From contig DBHE01000098.1 of assembly GCA_002296055.1 (NCBI GenBank), positions 2,054 through 14,722 of the forward strand: a stretch of DNA of 12,669 nucleotides. Reading direction: 5' to 3'. This stretch comes from Pseudomonadaceae bacterium UBA836 (GTDB lineage Bacteria > Pseudomonadota > Gammaproteobacteria > Pseudomonadales > Pseudomonadaceae). Below are positions 7,382-12,669 of this stretch, piece after piece. The notes beneath the pieces were generated by a model. It was given only the letters and a program-made list of their open reading frames with translations. It searched no databases and had not been told where the DNA came from. The position numbers were made by a program, and so were the translations under genes. Each line of letters opens with the position of its first letter. The stretch's first letter is position 1.

Positions 7382-9982
7382 ATGACCGCTCACACTCGCC
7401 GCGCGCTGTCCCGGACCCTGTCAACCACCAGTCTGTCGCTGCTCGCGCTGGCCATTTCCTGTGCCGGTGTGCCGCAGGCCGTGGCTGCCGATGCGCCCGC
7501 TGGCAGTCAGCAGCACAGCCAGGCGCGCTACAGCTTTGATATCCCCGCTCAGGCGCTGGTGGCAGCGCTGAACACATTCAGTGAGGCCACTGGCTGGCAG
7601 GTTGGTATGCAAGCCGATCTGGCTGCAGACCTGCAGTCAAACGCTGTGACTGGGCGCATGACGCCTGAGCAGGCGCTGGCAGAGCTGCTGCGCGGCACGG
7701 GCGTTGGTTATCGCAGCGTTGGCGAGCGCAGCGTGGTGCTGGTCAGCGGACAACGTGCCGTCAACCTGGAGGCCATTACCGTCACGGCCACCCGCAGTCA
7801 GCGCTCGGTGCATGATGTGCCCAGTACTGTCAGCTCGCTGAGCCGCGAGCAGCTGGATGCAAATCTGGTTAACACCACCAAGCAGCTGGTGCGCGGTGAG
7901 CCGGGTGTCTCAGTCGGCGGCACCGGGCAACGCTCGGGCATCACCGGTTACAACATCCGTGGTATCGATGGCGATCGGGTACTGACCCAGGTTGATGGCG
8001 TCGAGATTCCCAACAGCTTTTTCAATGGTCCCTACGCCAACACCCAGCGCAACTATGTTGATCCGGAAATCGTCAAGCGGGTGGAAATCCTGCGCGGCCC
8101 GGCCTCGGCCCTGTACGGCAGCAGCGCTATTGGCGGCGCGGTGAGCTACTTCACCCTGGACGCGGACGACATCATCAAGCCCGGTCGCGACAGCGGCGCT
8201 CGTCTCAAGGCCGGTTACAGCTCGGCCGATGAAAGCTGGCTGACCTCCGGCACCGTTGCTGGCCGTATCGGCAATGTGGATGCCTTGCTGCACCTGTCCC
8301 AGCGCAACGGCCATGAAACCGAATCTTATGGTACTACCGGCGGCATCGGCCTGGATCGCACTGCAGCCAACCCGGAAGACGTGCAAACCACCAATGTGCT
8401 GGCCAAGCTGGGTTGGGACTACAGTGATAACGGCCGCCTGCAGCTGACCTACGAGAATTACGAGGACGACCGCGATACCAATCAGCTCAGCGCCGTCGGC
8501 GGCCCTTACAACGCCGGTAGCGGCTTTGGTTACTACGAATCACGTGAAGGCAACGACACCATCACCCGTGAGCGCTTCAGTCTTGCGCATATGCTGGCGC
8601 TGGATAGCCTGCTGGCCGACAACCTTAACTGGAGCCTCAATTATCAGCTGGCCAAGACCGACCAGAGCACCGTTGAGCACTATGTGCCGAAGAATTTTTT
8701 CACCGGCGCGGTCAGTCGTGACGTGCAACGCTACCGCGACACCACCTACAAGGATCGCCAGTGGATGCTCGACCTGCAGCTGGACAAGGCGTTCAGTCTC
8801 GGCAACACCGAGCATCTGCTGACCTACGGCGGCACGCTCAAGCGCCAGGAAGTCACCGGCCTGCGCACCGGCTACGGCGTCTGTCTGCAGGCCATCAGCG
8901 CCAGTTGCCCCACCGTTGGCGCAATCAGCAGCAGCACCTCGGATACCCTGACACCGCAGAGCGACTTCCCGGACCCGACCATCAAGGTCTACAGCCTGTT
9001 TGTGCAGGACGAAATCCGCTGGAACCAATGGACCTTCCTGCCCGGGCTGCGCTACGACTACACCAAGCTGTCACCGGAGTTGACCGACGAATTTCTCGCC
9101 ACCGTCAGCGGCGCAGGTGCTGCTGACTACAGCGATGAAGAGCGCACCTGGCACCGCGTCTCGCCAAAGCTGGGCGTGACCTATCAGTTTGCCGACAACT
9201 ACACCTGGTTTGGCCAATACGCCGAAGGCTTCCGCACGCCGACCGCCAAAGCCTTGTACGGCCGCTTCGAAAACCTGGCCGGAGGCTACACGGTCGAGCC
9301 CAATCCTGACCTAGAGCCAGAAAAAAGCCGCGGTGTAGAGACCGGTCTGCGCGGCTATTTTGACGCCGGCAGCTTTGACCTGGCGCTGTTCTACAACGAG
9401 TACCGTGACTTCATCGATGAAAACGCGCTCACGCCCGGCTACACCAGCGACACCTTCCAGGCACGCAACATCGCCCACGCCAGTATTCGCGGTGCAGAGG
9501 CCAAAGGGCGCCTGAATCTGGAGCACTTCGGCGCCATGCCGGGGCTGTATGCGCAGGGCTCGATTGCCTACGCCCGTGGTCGCAACGACGACAACGGTGC
9601 ACCACTCAACAGCGTCAACCCACTGACCGGCGTGTTCAGCCTGGGGTATGAGCAAGCGGGCTACGGCGGTGAACTGACCTGGACGCTGGTCAAGCGCAAG
9701 ACCCGCATCGACGAATCCAACCTGAACATCCCCGACGGCACCACCAGCCAGTTCGCCAGCCCCGGCTTTGGCCTACTTGACCTGACCGCCTACTATCAAG
9801 TGACGGATGATCTGGTAGTCAACGCCGGGCTGTTCAACCTCACTGATAAAAAGTACTGGCTGTGGGATGACGTGCGCGGCTACGACAGCGTCGGCGAGGC
9901 CACCGTCACCAGCCCCGCCAACCTGGACCGCCTGACCCAGCCGGGCCGCAACTTTGCAGTCAATTTGGTGTGGGATCTGTAA
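7382..9982 (+). CDS. TonB-dependent receptor with STN domain, heme/hemoprotein-receptor type
   Basis: This 866-residue outer-membrane receptor has a signal peptide (cleavage near AVAAD, about 35-36), an STN domain (about 49-122), a TonB box NLEAITVTATR (128-138) and a plug domain (about 143-262) with NIRGIDGDRV, VEILRGPASALYGSSAIGG. The beta-barrel ends in VWDL. The barrel carries FRTP (617-620) and NPDLEPEKS (641-649), matching the FRAP and NPNL boxes of heme, hemoglobin and transferrin receptors. Gene order sigma-FecR-receptor matches hxuIRA and hasISR heme-signalling systems in Pseudomonas. The histidine normally found between FRAP and NPNL is absent, and no histidine is seen in the plug core, so heme as ligand is not assured. 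Two cysteines (501 and 509) may form a loop disulfide. The start has AAGAGAT upstream. No hasA-type hemophore gene follows. Confidence 0.92.
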   Translation: MTAHTRRALSRTLSTTSLSLLALAISCAGVPQAVAADAPAGSQQHSQARYSFDIPAQALVAALNTFSEATGWQVGMQADLAADLQSNAVTGRMTPEQALAELLRGTGVGYRSVGERSVVLVSGQRAVNLEAITVTATRSQRSVHDVPSTVSSLSREQLDANLVNTTKQLVRGEPGVSVGGTGQRSGITGYNIRGIDGDRVLTQVDGVEIPNSFFNGPYANTQRNYVDPEIVKRVEILRGPASALYGSSAIGGAVSYFTLDADDIIKPGRDSGARLKAGYSSADESWLTSGTVAGRIGNVDALLHLSQRNGHETESYGTTGGIGLDRTAANPEDVQTTNVLAKLGWDYSDNGRLQLTYENYEDDRDTNQLSAVGGPYNAGSGFGYYESREGNDTITRERFSLAHMLALDSLLADNLNWSLNYQLAKTDQSTVEHYVPKNFFTGAVSRDVQRYRDTTYKDRQWMLDLQLDKAFSLGNTEHLLTYGGTLKRQEVTGLRTGYGVCLQAISASCPTVGAISSSTSDTLTPQSDFPDPTIKVYSLFVQDEIRWNQWTFLPGLRYDYTKLSPELTDEFLATVSGAGAADYSDEERTWHRVSPKLGVTYQFADNYTWFGQYAEGFRTPTAKALYGRFENLAGGYTVEPNPDLEPEKSRGVETGLRGYFDAGSFDLALFYNEYRDFIDENALTPGYTSDTFQARNIAHASIRGAEAKGRLNLEHFGAMPGLYAQGSIAYARGRNDDNGAPLNSVNPLTGVFSLGYEQAGYGGELTWTLVKRKTRIDESNLNIPDGTTSQFASPGFGLLDLTAYYQVTDDLVVNAGLFNLTDKKYWLWDDVRGYDSVGEATVTSPANLDRLTQPGRNFAVNLVWDL

Positions 9983-10004
9983 AACTCGATCAAGGGTTGT
10001 AGTT

Positions 10005-10036
10005 AGAAAGCGGCCAGTCAGGCCGCTTTCTGCGTT
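10005..10036 (+). terminator. Intrinsic-type terminator after the right receptor gene
   Basis: AGAAAGCGGCC and GGCCGCTTTCT form a perfect 11-bp stem around the loop AGTCA, starting 22 bases after the receptor stop codon. The lower stem supplies a T-rich 3' side, followed by GCGTTTATG. It separates the receptor transcript from the membrane-protein cluster downstream, which has its own promoter. Confidence 0.8.
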
Positions 10037-10065
10037 TATGTCCGGCACCGCCGGGCGGCTGCCGC

Positions 10066-10094
10066 TTGCATGCTGAAATGATAATTTCTATCAT
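10066..10094 (+). promoter_or_regulatory. Sigma-70 promoter for the DUF3649-PepSY-DUF3325 cluster
   Basis: TTGCAT (10066-10071) and TATCAT (10089-10094) are separated by exactly 17 bases, a good sigma-70 promoter. The -10 box is the first part of the right arm of a perfect inverted repeat that looks like a Fur site. The start would be near 10100, about 140 bases before the first well-supported ATG. Confidence 0.65.
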
Positions 10095-10098
10095 TTCA
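10074..10098 (+). promoter_or_regulatory. Fur-box-like perfect palindrome
   Basis: TGAAATGATA and TATCATTTCA form perfect 10-base inverted repeats around ATTTC. The 19-mer at 10074-10092 matches 13 of 19 Fur consensus positions, including AATGATAAT. It covers the spacer and -10 box of the promoter, so Fur with iron would block polymerase. This is the cleanest regulatory site in the window. Confidence 0.75.
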
Positions 10099-10211
10099 CG
10101 CCACGCACTTGTGCCGAGCTTCTTCAGGAAACCAGGCTGGTGCGTTTTTTCTTTCTATCGCTGCTTTCCGTCGCACCTTGTGCTGGCGCGAGCGGCCTGC
10201 AGGTGGGTGGT

Positions 10212-10244
10212 ATGAAGGGTTATCTGGCGGAGCAAGTCTCATGA
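10212..10244 (+). CDS. Possible ten-codon leader peptide
   Basis: The sequence encodes MKGYLAEQVS, with AGGTGG five bases before its ATG, and its TGA stop overlaps the ATG of the DUF3649 gene (ATGA). This is the geometry of translational coupling. It may be chance in a short leader; no conservation can be tested here. Confidence 0.3.
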   Translation: MKGYLAEQVS

Positions 10245-10537
10245 TGGTCAGCGCGTCCCGTGGCGCTATCGTCTCGCGTATTTTGGCGGCGATCTTTGGC
10301 TGTTACGCCTTTGTCTGGGGTGTAGTGGCGCTGGGTGTTGCGGCGCTGCATGGCGCCGGGGTGGAATACCACGCCGCCGAGCAGGCCATGATGATTCTGG
10401 CCTTCTTGCTGTACCTGGCGCTGTTTCTCTGGGCCTTCGCCGCTGCCAGCGTGCTGCGGGTCTGGGTGATTCTGGCTGTGGGCAGTGCCCTGATGCTGGC
10501 TGCCGCATGGCAGTTACAGCGCATGATTATTGGATAG
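10241..10537 (+). CDS. DUF3649 family small membrane protein
   Basis: This 98-residue protein has three predicted membrane helices (about 12-34, 46-68 and 71-91) with the family-like segments SRILAAIFGCYAFVWGVVAL and LYLALFLWAFAAASVLRVW. Proteins of this family are found next to PepSY-TM proteins and TonB receptors in proteobacteria, and their function is unknown. The frame is open upstream to a TTG at 10109, but ATG 10241 is preferred because GGAG lies 8 bases before it. A second ATG follows at once (10244). It is the first clear gene of a three-gene cluster; the PepSY-TM ATG follows its stop by 10 bases. Confidence 0.8.
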   Translation: MMVSASRGAIVSRILAAIFGCYAFVWGVVALGVAALHGAGVEYHAAEQAMMILAFLLYLALFLWAFAAASVLRVWVILAVGSALMLAAAWQLQRMIIG

Positions 10538-10547
10538 GAGCGCCGCC

Positions 10548-12230
10548 ATGCTGAACAGTTTCCGTCAATCCATGGCCTGGGTGCATACCTGGTTCGGGCT
10601 GGTGTTGGGCTTTGTGCTGATGGTCGCCTTCTTCTTCGGCGCACTGTCGGTGTTTGACCGCGAGATCGACCGCTGGGCGATTCCGGACACGCGCTTCGAG
10701 CCGCAGCCGATGCCGTCCTACGACAATCTGCTCAAGCAGGTGTTTGCCGATCTCAAGCCACACCCGCTGGATATGGCCGCCACCGCTGAACGGGTAGTCG
10801 GTGAGTTGCCTGCGCCTGAGACCATGCCGATGGTGTCGCTGTTTGCCTACACGACGCATCGTGATCCGGTACTGCGCATCGGCGCCGAGTTCGACATTCC
10901 CAACAAGCCGAAAGATCCCAGTGACGACCACCTTCACGTACACGGCTGGGCGACCATCGACCCGCGCACCGGTGCTGCGTTGCCTGATGACCAGCTGAAG
11001 ATTGGCAGTAACTGGTTCTATCCGATGCACTACAGCCTGCAGCTGCACTGGAAGAGTCTGGGCACCTATGTAGTTGGCCTGGCGGCGCTGATCATGCTGG
11101 TGGCGCTGGTGACCGGCGTGATCATGCACCGCAAGATCTTCAAAGAGTTCTTCACCTTCCGGCCCAAGAAACGCACCCAGCGCAGCACGCTGGATCTGCA
11201 CAACATGACCGGTGTGGTAGCGCTGCCGTTTCACTTCTTCTTCGCCTTTACCGGTCTGGTGATCTTTGCGTCCTTTTACTACTTCCCGGTGTCCGGCACG
11301 TTGCTCAAGCCGTTGCATGATCGTCATGAGGTCATCGAGGCAGAGCATACCGGGCTTCCCCACGACGAGGCTGGAGTGCCGGCCGAGCTGGCGTCGGTGG
11401 ATGCCATGGTCGCCGAGGCCAAGCGTATCTGGGCCGAGCGAGATATGGCGGGTGAAGTAGGCCTGCTGATGATTGAGCACTTGGGCGATGCCAACGGTTA
11501 CGTGAGCATCTACCGTGCCGGCAGTGATCGCGTTGCGCTGGTGGGCGAGGGCATTCACTTTAAGGCCAGCAGCGGCGAGCTGCTGCGCGAAGAGCCACCG
11601 AGTGATCCGGTGGGTGCGGTGAACCAGTTCCTGACGGGCCTGCACCTGCAGCATTTCGAGCACTGGACCCTGCGCTGGCTTTACGTGGCTGGCGGTTTGC
11701 TGGGTTGCATCTGTATTGCCACCGGCTTTGTCTTCTTTGTTGAGAAGCGCAAGCAGGATCACGCCAAACGGGGCCTGCAGGGTTGCCGTCTGGTTGATGC
11801 CATGGCGGTCACCACGGTCACGGGCATGGTGCTGGCGGCGGTGGGTATGCTGGTGGCCAACCGCTTGTTACCAGAAAATCTGCCCGGTCGGGGCGATTGG
11901 GAGCAGTGGGCCTTCTGGGGTGTTTGGCTGTTGAGCCTGCTGCACGCTCTGTGGCGCAGTGCGCCGGTTGCGCTGGCGCGCAGCAATCCGGCCTGGCGCG
12001 AGCAGTGCTGGGTGCTGGCGGTGGCCTGTGTTGCGGCGGTACTGCTGAACTGGATCACCACGGGTGACCATCTGCTGAAAACCATGCTGCTGGACCCTTA
12101 CTGGGCTGTTGCCGGCGTTGATCTGAGTTTGTTGGCTTGTGCGCTGGTGTCGGTGTACACAGCGCGGCGGCTGGCGCGCACTGTCGAGGTGAAACAGGGC
12201 AGTCGGATTGGCGGGGTGGCTTATGAGTAA
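10548..12230 (+). CDS. PepSY-associated TM protein, putative ferrisiderophore/heme-iron reductase
   Basis: This 560-residue inner-membrane protein is a paralogue of the one at 1-1271. It begins MLNSFRQSMAWVHTWFGLVLGF. Membrane segments are predicted near 14-36, 173-194, 223-246, 377-398, 418-438, 454-470, 486-503 and 518-537, with soluble PepSY-like regions at about 45-155 and 255-360. Shared motifs are VIMHRKIFKEFFTFRPKK (191-208), LDLHN (215-219) and TGLHLQHFEHW (363-373). Histidines 13, 161, 194, 218 and 366 are shared with the paralogue and are candidate heme ligands. FoxB, a related reductase, is shorter (about 380 residues); this longer form carries four extra C-terminal helices. The start has GGAG seven bases upstream, overlapping the DUF3649 stop. 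Its stop overlaps the next gene. Reductase activity is inference. Confidence 0.92.
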   Translation: MLNSFRQSMAWVHTWFGLVLGFVLMVAFFFGALSVFDREIDRWAIPDTRFEPQPMPSYDNLLKQVFADLKPHPLDMAATAERVVGELPAPETMPMVSLFAYTTHRDPVLRIGAEFDIPNKPKDPSDDHLHVHGWATIDPRTGAALPDDQLKIGSNWFYPMHYSLQLHWKSLGTYVVGLAALIMLVALVTGVIMHRKIFKEFFTFRPKKRTQRSTLDLHNMTGVVALPFHFFFAFTGLVIFASFYYFPVSGTLLKPLHDRHEVIEAEHTGLPHDEAGVPAELASVDAMVAEAKRIWAERDMAGEVGLLMIEHLGDANGYVSIYRAGSDRVALVGEGIHFKASSGELLREEPPSDPVGAVNQFLTGLHLQHFEHWTLRWLYVAGGLLGCICIATGFVFFVEKRKQDHAKRGLQGCRLVDAMAVTTVTGMVLAAVGMLVANRLLPENLPGRGDWEQWAFWGVWLLSLLHALWRSAPVALARSNPAWREQCWVLAVACVAAVLLNWITTGDHLLKTMLLDPYWAVAGVDLSLLACALVSVYTARRLARTVEVKQGSRIGGVAYE

Positions 12231-12540
12231 TGCAGGACTCTGGTTGCTGGCGGCCGCGGCCAGTATGTGGCTGGCGACCAACTGGCTGGCGCTGTCGCTA
12301 CCGGTGCACTGGCGCCAAGTGTTTGTAGCCGATGAGGTAGCGCCTGGTTATCTGCGTACCCTTGGCTGGCTGGCGTTGGCGGTATCGGTTCTGTGCTGTT
12401 TCAAGGCAGACCATCCGTCCATGGCGGTGCTGGTCTGGTTTACCCTGTTGCCGGTGGCTGCTGTGGCAACAGCGATGACGCTGAGCTATCGACCCGCGCT
12501 CTTGCGCGCGGTTTGCCCAGCGTTTCTGCGCGCTCGATAG
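12223..12540 (+). CDS. DUF3325 family small membrane protein
   Basis: This 105-residue protein has three predicted membrane helices (about 5-25, 47-64 and 67-90) and a charged end, YRPALLRAVCPAFLRAR. It fits the DUF3325 family, which commonly sits after PepSY-TM and DUF3649 genes in iron-uptake loci; function is unknown. The start is taken as ATG 12223, which overlaps the PepSY-TM stop by eight bases (ATGAGTAA), so translation is likely coupled. A TTG at 12208 would add five residues. Confidence 0.8.
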   Translation: MSNAGLWLLAAAASMWLATNWLALSLPVHWRQVFVADEVAPGYLRTLGWLALAVSVLCCFKADHPSMAVLVWFTLLPVAAVATAMTLSYRPALLRAVCPAFLRAR

Positions 12541-12550
12541 GAGCGCGTTT
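12529..12550 (+). terminator. Hairpin overlapping the DUF3325 stop codon
   Basis: CGCGCTC and GAGCGCG form a 7-bp perfect stem around GATAG, which contains the TAG stop codon, and TTT follows directly. It is a compact candidate terminator for the cluster; the short T run makes it weak. Confidence 0.45.
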
Positions 12551-12669
12551 CCTGCGCCCGGAGAGGGCGTTCTGTCCGGGGTTAGGCGCTGGCGCTGACT
12601 TTGTCAGATGAGCGCGTGCTTAGGGTCTGTTGACGTTTCATTCATCCGCCTGTTGCAGCCTGTAAAGCC

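Noticed and set aside
10109..10240. TTG-started N-terminal extension (44 residues) of DUF3649
   Set aside because: The extension has no membrane or family pattern, and ATG 10241 has a good GGAG ribosome site and gives the expected family length.
9983..10240. Search for a hasA-type hemophore gene after the heme-type receptor
   Set aside because: Only a terminator, a promoter with Fur palindrome and a leader are present; no hemophore-sized frame exists here.
10527..11762. Long minus-strand reading frame (411 codons) opposite the PepSY-TM gene
   Set aside because: It lies antisense to a well-supported membrane protein and shows the His/Gln/Arg-rich pattern of GC-rich shadow frames.
1..12669. 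CRISPR arrays, tRNA or rRNA genes, intact transposons
   Set aside because: No regularly spaced repeats, tRNA-like folds, rRNA segments or transposase-like proteins were seen on either strand.

Overview
The window reads as an iron-acquisition island from a gammaproteobacterium of the Pseudomonas type (Pseudomonas sensu lato, perhaps Halopseudomonas). The clues are the fairly high GC content, the FecI/FecR/TonB-receptor gene sets with STN-type receptors, Fur-box-like sites and the DUF3649-PepSY-DUF3325 cluster. The genus is inference from gene content and style; no 16S or housekeeping gene is present.

Layout. Two complete cell-surface-signalling (CSS) systems lie head to head around a divergent intergenic region near 5526-5657. 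The left system runs on the minus strand: ECF sigma factor (5028-5525), FecR-type anti-sigma factor (4064-5020), ferrisiderophore-type TonB receptor with an N-terminal STN signalling domain (1569-3962), then, after a hairpin and a leader with its own Fur-box-like site, a PepSY-associated transmembrane protein (1-1271) cut by the window edge. This order resembles foxI-foxR-foxA-foxB of P. aeruginosa. The right system runs on the plus strand: ECF sigma factor (5658-6179), FecR (6212-7183), a second STN-bearing TonB receptor of the heme/hemoprotein-receptor type (7382-9982), a strong hairpin terminator, then a separate Fur-type promoter and a tight three-gene membrane cluster: DUF3649 (10241-10537), PepSY-TM protein (10548-12230) and DUF3325 (12223-12540).

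How it works together. In the family model, Fur represses both sigma operons when iron is plentiful. Under iron limitation the sigma and FecR genes are made. When each receptor binds its ligand, its periplasmic STN domain contacts the C-terminal part of its FecR, freeing the sigma factor to transcribe the receptor gene. The PepSY-TM proteins, which share a set of histidines, are good candidates for inner-membrane heme-containing reductases that release iron from the imported chelate, as proposed for FoxB. DUF3649 and DUF3325 are small membrane proteins of unknown function that travel with them.

No tRNA, rRNA, CRISPR array or intact mobile element was seen. The main points of interest are the mirror-image duplication, paired Fur-like sites between the sigma genes, a heme-type receptor that lacks the expected histidine, a Fur palindrome sitting exactly on a promoter -10 box, and a ten-codon ORF coupled to the DUF3649 gene.
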